Shown: positions 14,466 to 21,941 of the stretch, piece by piece
Layout of the letters: each line of letters begins with the position of its first letter
How positions within the stretch are numbered: position 1 is the first letter of the stretch
NCBI GenBank assembly: GCA_040753915.1
Contig: JBFMDN010000080.1
Location: forward strand, 1 to 23,662
Length of the DNA stretch: 23,662 nt
From: JBFMDN01 sp040753915
Lineage (GTDB): Bacteria; Desulfobacterota; Desulfomonilia; Desulfomonilales; Desulfomonilaceae
Reading direction: 5' to 3'
Notes under the pieces: generated by a model
What the model was told of the DNA's origin: nothing
Database searches by the model: none
The model's input: the letters and a program-made list of their open reading frames with translations, nothing else
Position numbers and translations under genes: made by a program

Positions 14466-15917
14466 TTACAGGTTGTGCTTTCCTATTGGCGTGATTCCTC
14501 TCTCTGCAAGTCCATACTCGGCCCACCGCGAAATAACCTTTTGCTTCATGGTCGGATCAAGGAAGATTTCCTGCGGCTTCCTCTCCCACTCGTACGGCGT
14601 ACACGCATCGAGAATAATTCTCGAGACAATGTCCCGCTGACCGATGGGAAGGGCGGGGTCTAGCGGCGTCGAGCGTCCACGCTTGATGATCTGGGCATCC
14701 CGGTACGGATCGAATCGGACCGACAGAGCCCACATGACTCGATCCCAGTCATCGGCCGGAATGTCGTGGTCAACCACGATCACGCCCTTGAGCCCGTAGT
14801 GGCCCGTGGTGGTAGCTATCACTGCGTTCCCCACATGGTTCGAGTGACCGGGGTATTTCTGCTGGACAGACACAATAGCCCAGAATCGGCCGGTTGACTC
14901 TGGCGGGATATAGACTGATTGAATTCCCGGTACTCTCATGTTCTCGAGGTCAGCCCAGAGTGTTCCAGTGCGGTTGAGGGACTGAATCATGTGGGTATCG
15001 GTGATTGGCTTGCCAACCGTAGTGGACCAGAATATGGGGTTTTTTCTCCGGAGGATTCTCTCCACGTGAAGAACCTGTTTGGGCCATTCTTCTCCTCGGG
15101 CGCCAGAGTAGTATCCGGTGTATTCGCCGAACGGGCCTTCTTCCCTGAGGTCGTTCGGATCCACCCATCCTTCGAGGATGATTTCTGCGTTGGCAGGGAG
15201 CTTTAGGCCAGTGAGATCGCTCTTAAATATTTCGCACGGCTCACCCCGCAACGAGCTGATGATGTCGTACTCGTCCAATTGTGCGGAAACCAGGGTGGAA
15301 GAGACGAGGAAATGCACAGCGTCCGCGCCGATAACCGCCGCCGCGGGCATCTTCGTTCCGTCCTTCTGATGCTGCTTGAAATGGAATTCCGCATGCTTTC
15401 CTTTGATAATCTGGATGCCGCAGTGGTTCCGATCATGGATCTGCATTCGGTAGGTCCCCAGGTTGGTCCACCCGGTTTCCTTGTCTTCTGTGACCAGATA
15501 TACGGCAGTCCCGACAAAACGGCCCCCGTCACCCGGATACATGTACGGTACGGGGAGCGCTTCCAGATCCACCTCTTCGGGTGGGACGATCATTTCGTGA
15601 ACAGGACCCTTTTCTACGAACGTAGGTCGAACAAGCTCCTTGGTCGTGGCCTTCATCCATTCCCGCGCCATTTCGCTCATGGACATGTCCACCGGCAACC
15701 CCAGGCCGATTGCCAATCTGCGCTGGGTGGTGAAAGCGCTGGTAAGGACTGGAATGTCGTAGCCTTTTACATTCTCAAAGAGAAGCGCGGGACCCCGAGC
15801 CTCTTCGTTGAGCTTCGCGATGTGCGACAGCTCGAGATTCCAGTCCACTTCGGTCTTGATGCGGTGCAGCTCGCCTTCCTCCTCGCATCGTCGAATAAAA
15901 TCTCCTAGCTCTTTCAT
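14466..15917 (-). CDS. UbiD-family prenyl-FMN-dependent (de)carboxylase
   Basis: This 483-residue UbiD-family enzyme catalyses reversible aromatic or enoic acid decarboxylation using prenylated FMN. Key residues can be placed: Arg157 in NLGTYRMQIHDRN, and Glu260/Glu265 in EGPFGEYTGYYSG, corresponding to the family's E-R-E active-site set. PPEEVDLEALPVP near residue 112 is also typical. The start at 15917 is chosen because GGAG lies 7 bases upstream; another ATG two codons earlier is too close to it. Phenylphosphate carboxylase alpha/beta, hydroxybenzoate decarboxylases and UbiD itself share this fold. The neighbouring kinase and ligase favour a carboxylating role on an aryl phosphate, but specificity is not readable. 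Ubiquinone synthesis is unlikely given the operon. Confidence 0.92.
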   Translation of the reverse strand: MKELGDFIRRCEEEGELHRIKTEVDWNLELSHIAKLNEEARGPALLFENVKGYDIPVLTSAFTTQRRLAIGLGLPVDMSMSEMAREWMKATTKELVRPTFVEKGPVHEMIVPPEEVDLEALPVPYMYPGDGGRFVGTAVYLVTEDKETGWTNLGTYRMQIHDRNHCGIQIIKGKHAEFHFKQHQKDGTKMPAAAVIGADAVHFLVSSTLVSAQLDEYDIISSLRGEPCEIFKSDLTGLKLPANAEIILEGWVDPNDLREEGPFGEYTGYYSGARGEEWPKQVLHVERILRRKNPIFWSTTVGKPITDTHMIQSLNRTGTLWADLENMRVPGIQSVYIPPESTGRFWAIVSVQQKYPGHSNHVGNAVIATTTGHYGLKGVIVVDHDIPADDWDRVMWALSVRFDPYRDAQIIKRGRSTPLDPALPIGQRDIVSRIILDACTPYEWERKPQEIFLDPTMKQKVISRWAEYGLAERGITPIGKHNL

Positions 15918-16119
15918 GTTCATGCTCCTTATTGATGATTTAGTGCCTGTAACAGCAGGTTTTCGTTGATTACATGTACCAAGACACTCGAGCCTGATCC
16001 CAGACACACCTCTAGTGTTCGCCTTGTAGGGCGCTCCTTCGTCTTGGAAGGCGCCTTAGCCAAGGATCTTACAGGGAGCTCCGTGGCGTGGTGACGACCT
16101 GCGCACAGAGCTCCGATGT
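15918..16119. other. Gap between ppsB-like and ubiD genes
   Basis: This 202-base non-coding gap lies inside the operon. It contains a 10-bp palindrome, AAGGCGCCTT (16048-16057), flanked by GC-rich sequence, but no T-run or clear promoter. An internal promoter or processing site is possible. Confidence 0.3.
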
Positions 16120-17199
16120 TTACCCGACTTTTTTCCCCTTGATGAGGCCGGCCATTATGTATTCGACAGCGCTCGACTTGGGTTGCTCAATGGGCTCCCG
16201 TTTCTTCTGGCTCCAAACCGTTTCAGGACGGCTCTGCAGGATGTAGATCTCACCTTTGTACGGAAGCGATTTCTCGGTTGCCCATTCGATATCCATGGGC
16301 TTGCCATAATGCTTTTCAATACGCTTGGCCAATTCGGCGAGCCCGGTTATTTCGGGCTCCAGCAGACTTTGGGCTTCCCGGCGTTCAGGATCAACTTCGA
16401 GCTTCATCACTTGGTCGGTTTCCGGATCGGTCGTATAGTAGATGGCCTTGTCTGAAACCGTCTTCTTTGTCACCTCCATCGTAATCTTGTTCACGTGAAA
16501 CTGGTCAGGTGTCACCTCACCCGAGACAACGCTTTCGCCATATCCCCAGTTCGAGTCTATGACAACAGTGGCGGGATCGCCGGTCGCAGGATTGATCGTA
16601 AACATCACGCCTGCGGTAAAGGATCGGACCATTTTCTGGACGGCCACGCTAAGCTTTACCTGTGCATGGTCAAACCCCATTCTGCCTCGGTACGCGATGG
16701 CCCGAGGAGTGAACAGACTTGACCAGCACTGCTTGCACCGGGCAAGAAGGTCGTCCACTCCCCGCACCCACAAGAATGTATCCTGCTGTCCTGCAAAGCT
16801 CGCGTCTGGCAGATCCTCAGCGGTCGCGGAGGATCGTACGGCCACCGGAATCCCGGGCATTCGTGCACGCCTTGAGAGCAGGCGATAATTTTCGGCGATC
16901 ATGTCCTCAAGGGGCTCGGATATGGTCCCGGCCTCAATCCAGGCGCGGATGTCTGTGGACGCGGCGTCTACGGCGTCAACGTCCTCGGCATCGATTCCGC
17001 TGATCCTCTCCAAGATTCTTCTGGTCAGTCCATTTTCCTCAAGGAACCGATCGTACGCAGCGGTGGTAACGGCAAAACCCGGCGGAACAGGAATCCGGGC
17101 CTTCAGCAACTCTCCCAGGCTCGCGCATTTACCGCCCACTCGGTTTACCATGCTCAGATCGCACTCCTCGAAAGGGAGCACGTACCGGGACATATCCAT
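16120..17199 (-). CDS. ppsB: PpsB-like ATP-grasp subunit: PEP-synthase N-terminal domain (phenylphosphate synthase type)
   Basis: This 359-residue protein consists only of the PEP/pyruvate-binding ATP-grasp domain of PEP synthase. Motifs: VGGKCASLGEL (21-31), VPPGFAVTTAAY (38-49), VAVRSSATAEDLPDASFAG (119-137), then DIEWA (303-307) and YILQSRPET near the end. It lacks the phosphohistidine domain and the C-terminal barrel, which a true PEP synthase (about 800 residues) would carry. The phosphohistidine domain is encoded separately 18 bases upstream. This split matches the roughly 40-kDa subunit 2 of phenylphosphate synthase, which uses ATP to phosphorylate the histidine of subunit 1. GAGGGGG lies 6 bases before the ATG. 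The symbol means the phenylphosphate synthase gene, not PEP synthase ppsA of E. coli. Confidence 0.85.
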   Translation of the reverse strand: MDMSRYVLPFEECDLSMVNRVGGKCASLGELLKARIPVPPGFAVTTAAYDRFLEENGLTRRILERISGIDAEDVDAVDAASTDIRAWIEAGTISEPLEDMIAENYRLLSRRARMPGIPVAVRSSATAEDLPDASFAGQQDTFLWVRGVDDLLARCKQCWSSLFTPRAIAYRGRMGFDHAQVKLSVAVQKMVRSFTAGVMFTINPATGDPATVVIDSNWGYGESVVSGEVTPDQFHVNKITMEVTKKTVSDKAIYYTTDPETDQVMKLEVDPERREAQSLLEPEITGLAELAKRIEKHYGKPMDIEWATEKSLPYKGEIYILQSRPETVWSQKKREPIEQPKSSAVEYIMAGLIKGKKVG

Positions 17200-17217
17200 A
17201 AAACACCCCCTCTCGGC

Positions 17218-19059
17218 CTAGGACTCTTCCAAAATGATGTCGATTTCTCCCTTGGATCCATCCACTCGAATCTTCTGGCCCGTCTTGAGTCTCGAAGTGG
17301 CTGAGCCCGTTCCCACTACTGCGGGAAGCCCGTATTCCCGGCAGACGATGGCTGCGTGGCACATGACACCCCCCACATCGGTGATTGCAGCCTTGATTTT
17401 CTGGAACGCCGGCGCCCAGCTTGGGGAGGTGGTGGGAGCCACGAGGATCTCGCCGTCCTGGAGTTGGTTGATCTCTTGCACAGTCCGGCATACCCGCACG
17501 ATACCCTCAACGATCCCCGGAGAACCAGGGAATCCGACTATCTTGTCCAGATCGCCTTCTGCCACAGCCTTGAGCCTCGCCCACTGGGCCATGGACTCGG
17601 ATGTAATACCCCAGAGCACGATCGTGAATGGCTCGCTGATGGTCTCCGGAATAGTGCCCATCCCGTCGGGTGGGGTCCACTGACGGAATTTCTCCATGAC
17701 GCCTTTGCGCCAGGCAATTTCTTTGGGCCAGACCAGCGGCCCGCGACCATCGCTGCCCGTTGCCCACGCTGTAACGAGATCCCACAGGGCATCCTTGATC
17801 TCCTGGCGGCTCATGTACCAGATGTCCTCGATATCCTCGATGAACTTGTGGTCCTTCAGGATAGCGGCGACCTCGCGAATCTTGTTCCAAAAAAGACTAT
17901 GGAACCAATGCTCTACGTAGAAGAGATGATTTTCCACGTAGGGGAAAACGGTCCTCGCAGTGGCAAGCATCTTGTCGAAGGTGGCGCGGTCCTCGTCACT
18001 GGTCAGGAGGTTACGATACCCCTCGGTGAGCTTGTCACGCTCTTCGATGACTTGCTGCGTAGGCCTGTCCACGCTCTCGCCCTTTCGCAGCTTCTCGATA
18101 TAGATCTTCATGGCGGACAGCGGGATATCCAGGTCGTCGTTCCAACACCTATCGTGGTGATACCAACCGGTTCCGGTGGACACGTAGAACCACGGCTCCC
18201 TCGCCTTCTCGAACGCTGCCAGCCACTTCTTGCCATTGTCGGATTCTGCCATCCCTTTGAGCACCTTGGCCGAGTCGCCGTTCATGGCGATGTCATCCAC
18301 TCCCAGATCTATGGAGAGTCTGGCGAGCTTCTTGAGCTCCTCATCCGGCCGATAGATGATGACGTCTATGCCTCCCACCATCTGGGTGATCTTCTGGAGG
18401 GGAATATCAGGAAAGGCTTTCTGGCAGAAATCCACAAAGAAGACGTACGCAGCGTATCCGAGGTTGAGAAATTCGAAGTGATACTGCCACGCGAGGATAC
18501 CCAGATCTATCAGCTTGTCGTACGCTTTGAGCAGATGATAACCGGTGGATGTCCCAATACCGTCAAACACAACCGAATCGTCTTCTTTCTCGGGCGGAAC
18601 CGGGATTTGAAGCTCTGCAAGCTTGTTGATGACCTCTTTCATCTTGGATTCCCAGTTGTCATGCAGCTTGTCCCAGTTCTCGTAGTAGTACCCGGCACGC
18701 TTCATGAATTCTTCCGCACGCTTCGGTATTGCCTCCGCGTCCGTAACCGGTACTGGCGTGATGTAAATGTACCCATTGTGAATGCGATGATCGATGCCCT
18801 TGGCCGGCGGCACGATGAAGATCCGATTGTTATATTGGGAGAGAGCCAGGAACCACGCCTCGTCCCAGATGATGTCGAACGGGTACATGGGCTCGGGATA
18901 GTGCAACCCGTCGTAAAACCAGAACATGCTCTCTTCGTACTGCTTCCGTTTCGGGTCGTCAGCGGTGAAACGGTAATAGTACGGATACATCCGCTCCCAT
19001 CCCTCGGTACCAGGTATACGCTCGGCTTCGTGGGGACTCGGAAACCTCAAATCGGACAT
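17218..19059 (-). CDS. ppsA: PpsA-like phosphohistidine subunit (phenylphosphate synthase type)
   Basis: This 613-residue protein ends with the PEP-utiliser mobile domain (about 500-613): FPGSPGIVEG, ILVAPTTSPSWAPAF, then GGVMCHAAIVCREYGLPAVVG. His568 is the predicted phosphorylated histidine; from memory, the active histidine of the Thauera subunit is at almost the same position. The first 490 residues match no common domain I can name and presumably bind the phenolic acceptor. There is no ATP-grasp domain and no PEP barrel. Size (about 70 kDa) fits subunit 1 of phenylphosphate synthase. GGAGGTGA lies 4 bases before the ATG at 19059. It is followed by the ATP-grasp subunit after 18 bases. 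A rifampicin-phosphotransferase-like arrangement is excluded because that enzyme is one chain. Confidence 0.85.
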   Translation of the reverse strand: MSDLRFPSPHEAERIPGTEGWERMYPYYYRFTADDPKRKQYEESMFWFYDGLHYPEPMYPFDIIWDEAWFLALSQYNNRIFIVPPAKGIDHRIHNGYIYITPVPVTDAEAIPKRAEEFMKRAGYYYENWDKLHDNWESKMKEVINKLAELQIPVPPEKEDDSVVFDGIGTSTGYHLLKAYDKLIDLGILAWQYHFEFLNLGYAAYVFFVDFCQKAFPDIPLQKITQMVGGIDVIIYRPDEELKKLARLSIDLGVDDIAMNGDSAKVLKGMAESDNGKKWLAAFEKAREPWFYVSTGTGWYHHDRCWNDDLDIPLSAMKIYIEKLRKGESVDRPTQQVIEERDKLTEGYRNLLTSDEDRATFDKMLATARTVFPYVENHLFYVEHWFHSLFWNKIREVAAILKDHKFIEDIEDIWYMSRQEIKDALWDLVTAWATGSDGRGPLVWPKEIAWRKGVMEKFRQWTPPDGMGTIPETISEPFTIVLWGITSESMAQWARLKAVAEGDLDKIVGFPGSPGIVEGIVRVCRTVQEINQLQDGEILVAPTTSPSWAPAFQKIKAAITDVGGVMCHAAIVCREYGLPAVVGTGSATSRLKTGQKIRVDGSKGEIDIILEES

Positions 19060-19230
19060 CTGTTCACCTCCTCGTACTTGACGTGCTGTGGATTTTGGTT
19101 TTCACCGTGGGTAAACACACCGTATTCCCGCTCGTTTTGGCCCCGCACCTCGCTGCAATGCCCAGCAGCTAAGGTGGGAAGCCACACCGGTAAGTCCTGA
19201 CGTCCCTATCTTATTTTGAGAGCCAACCCA

Positions 19231-19743
19231 TCATTCCCGAACAGGGTCGCCGACGGGTCGGCCGTCCGATATTTCCAATCTCCACCGAATTCCGAATCCT
19301 TCCGCATTGCTTACGTATCGTATAGTCCGAGTTCGAAAGACATATAAGGAAACGCCTGCCACACCTGCTGCCACGTCGATTGAAAGGGCCTCAGGTTCTG
19401 TCAAAAACTGCCTCACGAAGGGGTATCTCTTGAGGTACAACGCTGCGGCTTTCGCCCGCTCGAACACCGACGTGATCCGCTCAACCGTGCCGGCCAACTG
19501 CAGTCCCCTGATTTCCTGCCACGTGCTGTACTGACCATGAATAGCCCCTGCAGCCTGGGGATTTTTCCCGAACGCCTGAGAATGGCGGGAAGAGCGATCG
19601 GAGAAAAAAACGAGGTCGAAATCCCGCCGTGCGTAATAGACAGCCGCCGCCCAGGGCACGTCCTCCAAGGAACAGGCCAAGGTAATCGTGGTGTTGCTAT
19701 CCATAAGCTCAATGATGGCTTTTTCCAGTTCTTCCCGGGTCAT
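19231..19743 (-). CDS. Pyridoxamine 5'-phosphate oxidase-family (FMN split-barrel) protein
   Basis: This 170-residue protein resembles the PNPOx-like split-barrel flavoproteins: MTREELEKAIIELMDSNTTITLACSLEDVPWAAAVYYA, then FDLVFFSDRSSRHSQAFGKNPQAAGAIHG. The fold binds FMN at a dimer interface. The start at 19743 forms an ATGA overlap with the ubiX stop (19740-19742), so it is translated with UbiX; the 11 codons upstream lie within ubiX. Pairing with a flavin prenyltransferase suggests handling or reduction of FMN or prenyl-FMN, an inference. A 171-base gap separates it from the PpsA-like gene. Confidence 0.82.
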   Translation of the reverse strand: MTREELEKAIIELMDSNTTITLACSLEDVPWAAAVYYARRDFDLVFFSDRSSRHSQAFGKNPQAAGAIHGQYSTWQEIRGLQLAGTVERITSVFERAKAAALYLKRYPFVRQFLTEPEALSIDVAAGVAGVSLYVFRTRTIRYVSNAEGFGIRWRLEISDGRPVGDPVRE

Positions 19744-20306
19744 CCACCCGCCCAACGGTTGAAGAGCTGATGGCAAATGTCGAACTGATCCAGGGCCTTG
19801 CCTACGGTCTGATTCACTATATCTTCAATGGTCTTAGGCTTGTGATAAAATGACGGAACGGGAGGCAAGATCACTGCTCCCATTTCCGTTGCTGCCACCA
19901 TGTGTCTGAGATGACCTAGATGAAGGGGAGTTTCCCGCGGAATGAGGACGAGCTTTCGTCTTTCTTTCAGAGTCACATCCGCTGTGCGCACGAGGAGGTT
20001 GTCGTCTATCGAGTTGGCTATCATTGCCAGGCTCTTCATGGAGCAAGGGGCCACGATCATGCCTGCCGTCTTGAAAGAGCCACTCGAGACCGCAGCAGCC
20101 AAGTTGTCCGGAGCGTGGACATAATCAGCCAATGATTCCACGTAATCGGGAGTCACCGCGTTTTCGTGCTCCATGGTTATCCGAGTGGCCTTGCTCAGGA
20201 TCAGGTGCGTTTCAACGTCGGCTGTTTCCTTGAGCACTTCCAGAAGCCGAATGCCATAGATTGTGCCGCTCGCACCACTGATTCCAACCACGATCCTCTT
20301 CGACAT
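19740..20306 (-). CDS. ubiX: UbiX-family flavin prenyltransferase
   Basis: This 188-residue enzyme joins dimethylallyl phosphate to reduced FMN to make the prenyl-FMN cofactor of UbiD enzymes. Family motifs: VVGISGASGTIYG (6-18), IVAPCSMKSLAMIA (84-97), and LIPRETPLHLGHLRHMVAAT with LPPVPSFYHKP (121-157). The SGASG loop binds the FMN phosphate. ATG at 20306 is chosen on the conserved N-terminus (SKRIVVGISG) and GAGAGG just upstream; a longer in-frame start at 20330 adds eight charged residues and no better site. It is the first gene of the minus-strand aromatic operon and is divergent from lysR. Confidence 0.94.
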   Translation of the reverse strand: MSKRIVVGISGASGTIYGIRLLEVLKETADVETHLILSKATRITMEHENAVTPDYVESLADYVHAPDNLAAAVSSGSFKTAGMIVAPCSMKSLAMIANSIDDNLLVRTADVTLKERRKLVLIPRETPLHLGHLRHMVAATEMGAVILPPVPSFYHKPKTIEDIVNQTVGKALDQFDICHQLFNRWAGG

Positions 20307-20473
20307 GCGCCTCTCTCGCTGACGTTTCAAACCACTCCGACTCGCCTCTCAAGCCAAGCATTCCTTCACCCTCATAGCGCGCAAGAAACCCTCTTGGCGC
20401 CGTGAAACATGGCAGACAGACAATGCATCAAGCTTGTTCGGCTGAGCCCGTGGGCTAAACAGGTAACCTTTAC

Positions 20474-20500
20474 TGAGTCTGCCCACTGTAGGCAGACTCA
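20474..20500. repeat. Perfect 10-bp hairpin
   Basis: TGAGTCTGCC (20474-20483) and GGCAGACTCA (20491-20500) pair perfectly around a 7-base loop. It sits in the putative ubiX leader. No T-run follows on either strand. Confidence 0.6.
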
Positions 20501-20520
20501 CAACCACGACAGATTCTCAG

Positions 20521-20542
20521 TCTTCTCGGCTGTTCGAGAAGA
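20521..20542. repeat. Perfect 8-bp hairpin
   Basis: TCTTCTCG (20521-20528) and CGAGAAGA (20535-20542) pair around gctgtt, 20 bases from the preceding hairpin. Confidence 0.5.
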
Positions 20543-20596
20543 GAGTTATCAGTGGGAGAGCACACTACGGTGCGGCGCATTGACCTTTGCATCTGC

Positions 20597-20615
20597 GGCG
20601 GGCTTCAAACCCGCC
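20597..20615. repeat. GC-rich hairpin GGCGGG/CCCGCC
   Basis: GGCGGG (20597-20602) and CCCGCC (20610-20615) face each other around cttcaaa. Hairpins of this GGGCTTCAAACCCGCC type recur in intergenic DNA of related genomes and may be a dispersed repeat. Confidence 0.4.
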
Positions 20616-20718
20616 CTTCCCTCAATAGGGGTCCACCCCACCCTCGCCCAAACAGCGTCGGTAGGACCGCCATATTCAGTGGGTGCCGCGATAAGAGCAC
20701 GAGATGGATGACGTCACG

Positions 20719-20734
20719 TTTCACAAGTGTGAAA
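20719..20734. promoter_or_regulatory. 16-bp palindrome, candidate operator
   Basis: TTTCACA (20719-20725) and TGTGAAA (20728-20734) form a perfect palindrome with a 2-base centre. Its length and position between divergent genes suit a homodimeric regulator. It is not the CRP/FNR orientation, where TGTGA comes first. Confidence 0.35.
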
Positions 20735-20808
20735 GCGTGTCCGATATAGGGGATTTTCCGGGAGACGGCCGCGGAAGTCAAATAATAAAAAATTATACGT
20801 CCATTAGG

Positions 20809-20838
20809 CTCTCTTATACTATAATAGTACTAAGAGAG
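20809..20838 (+). promoter_or_regulatory. lysR promoter -10 within a 30-bp palindrome
   Basis: A perfect consensus -10, TATAAT (20820-20825), lies at the centre of an inverted repeat: CTCTCTTATACTA (20809-20821), a 3-base centre, and TAGTAcTAAGAGAG (20825-20838), symmetric except for one inserted C. No good -35 hexamer is found at 16-18 bases. The arrangement suits negative autoregulation by the LysR protein encoded 26 bases downstream. Confidence 0.55.
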
Positions 20839-20864
20839 TTCTCATTGAGGGTGCATGTGCAACC

Positions 20865-21746
20865 ATGAACCTCAGGCATCTGGAAACCTTCCACGTCTTT
20901 TGCCAATTCATGAGCATGACCAGGGCAGCAGCGTTCCTGAACGTCTCGCAACCGGCAATCTCACAGCAACTCAGGGGCTTCGAGGAGGAATGCGGTGTAA
21001 AGCTGTTCTATCGGGAAGACAACCGGTACAGGTTGACGGAAACCGGGGAAGCTCTTTCCCTCATCAGCAAGCGGATCTTCGCGCGGATTTCGCAAATTGA
21101 CGAAATCCTCGATCATGCGAGAAAGACCTCTCAAGATCGATTGTGGATCGGTACTACCAAGGGCTATGCTCGCACCTTGATGCCGGACCTGATTTCCCGG
21201 TTTCAGACACAGTTCCCACGCGTCCAAGTCCGCCTGAGCGAGGGCAATTCCAAAGAGCTCCTTGGCAGGCTCCGAAACAGAAAAGAGGACGTCGTTGTGG
21301 TCGCCAGACAGGACTACGACTCCTCTCTCAGGGCTATCCCCTTCGCTCGTGCAGAATTCATCCTTGTGGCCCGTCCCGACCATCGTCTCGCGAGGATCGA
21401 GAAGGCGTCTATCCATGACCTTGACGGGGAGTCCCTCATCATACGAGAGCAAGGTTCCGGCTCCAGGAACGCGGTCATGAAAAAGCTCGGGGAGCATGGG
21501 GTTCAGCCCTCAGTGATCATCGAGTCTGAGAGCTTGAGCTTCATCCTCGCGTACATTCAACGCCGCATGGGCATCTCCTTCGTGCTCTTCCCCGAGATCC
21601 AGGAGCAGCTTGCTGCCGGCGAGGTCAAGCAGATCCACCTGATTGAAGGTGATATCTCGTTTGACGCGGACCTTGTCACTCGTCGTGCCGAACCCCTGTC
21701 AGTTCCCATGAGGTATTTCATCAAGATCGCAAGAAAACGCACCTAG
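20865..21746 (+). CDS. LysR-type transcriptional regulator
   Basis: This 293-residue regulator has the N-terminal winged helix-turn-helix: LRHLETFHVFCQFMSMTRAAAFLNVSQPAISQQLRGFEE (residues 3-41), followed by the usual LFYRE and LTETGEAL. The effector domain starts near residue 90 (LWIGTTKGYARTLMPDLISRF) and is full length. It probably senses a pathway intermediate and controls the divergent ubiX operon and perhaps itself. The ATG at 20865 has only a distant GAGG (14 bases upstream), so translation may be weak. A Tm-1-like gene follows 195 bases downstream on the same strand. Confidence 0.92.
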   Translation: MNLRHLETFHVFCQFMSMTRAAAFLNVSQPAISQQLRGFEEECGVKLFYREDNRYRLTETGEALSLISKRIFARISQIDEILDHARKTSQDRLWIGTTKGYARTLMPDLISRFQTQFPRVQVRLSEGNSKELLGRLRNRKEDVVVVARQDYDSSLRAIPFARAEFILVARPDHRLARIEKASIHDLDGESLIIREQGSGSRNAVMKKLGEHGVQPSVIIESESLSFILAYIQRRMGISFVLFPEIQEQLAAGEVKQIHLIEGDISFDADLVTRRAEPLSVPMRYFIKIARKRT

Positions 21747-21941
21747 TCTCCCGATTTCTTTCCCGAAACCTCTCGACGAACCGTCAATGTCGTCCATTTT
21801 CTGAACGGAAAATGATGAGGAAGAAGTTGTGGAACCGACTCCATCCTGGTATCCTGCATGGTGACCCCGCCCTCAAACTGGACTCGTCACAGCATATCGC
21901 ATAATTCCGAGGACCTGCCAGCACTGCGTGCGGAGGATACC

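Larger units (their letters stand above)
20307..20864. promoter_or_regulatory. Divergent ubiX-lysR regulatory region
   Basis: This 558-base non-coding region separates the divergent ubiX operon and lysR. It contains three strong hairpins (20474-20500, 20521-20542, 20597-20615), a 16-bp palindrome (20719-20734) and a long palindrome over the lysR -10 element (20809-20838). A weak minus-strand promoter candidate is TTGACT (20781-20776), 17 bases, GAAAAT (20758-20753). It would give a leader of about 440 bases containing the hairpins, which suggests mRNA-level control but is unproven. Confidence 0.5.

Noticed and set aside
13704..14663. 319-codon open frame on the plus strand over the acyl-CoA ligase
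   Set aside because: It is antisense to conserved adenylate-forming ligase sequence and has no ribosome site or family match.
14466..15917. UbiD of ubiquinone biosynthesis
   Set aside because: There are no other ubi genes, and the operon pairs it with an aryl-phosphate-type kinase and a CoA ligase.
16120..19059. A frameshifted or broken PEP synthase gene
   Set aside because: Both proteins are complete with their own ribosome sites and starts. The order is reversed relative to PEP synthase, with the phosphohistidine part encoded first, the PEP barrel is absent and a 490-residue unrelated region is present. The split is the normal architecture of phenylphosphate synthase.
17356..19200. 614-codon open frame on the plus strand, antisense to the PpsA-like gene
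   Set aside because: The opposite strand encodes a protein with clear PEP-utiliser motifs, a strong ribosome site and operon spacing. The antisense translation has no family resemblance and is explained by codon bias in G+C-rich DNA.
20409..20711. 100-codon plus-strand open frame between ubiX and lysR
   Set aside because: It runs through three hairpins, has no ribosome site of note and no family match.
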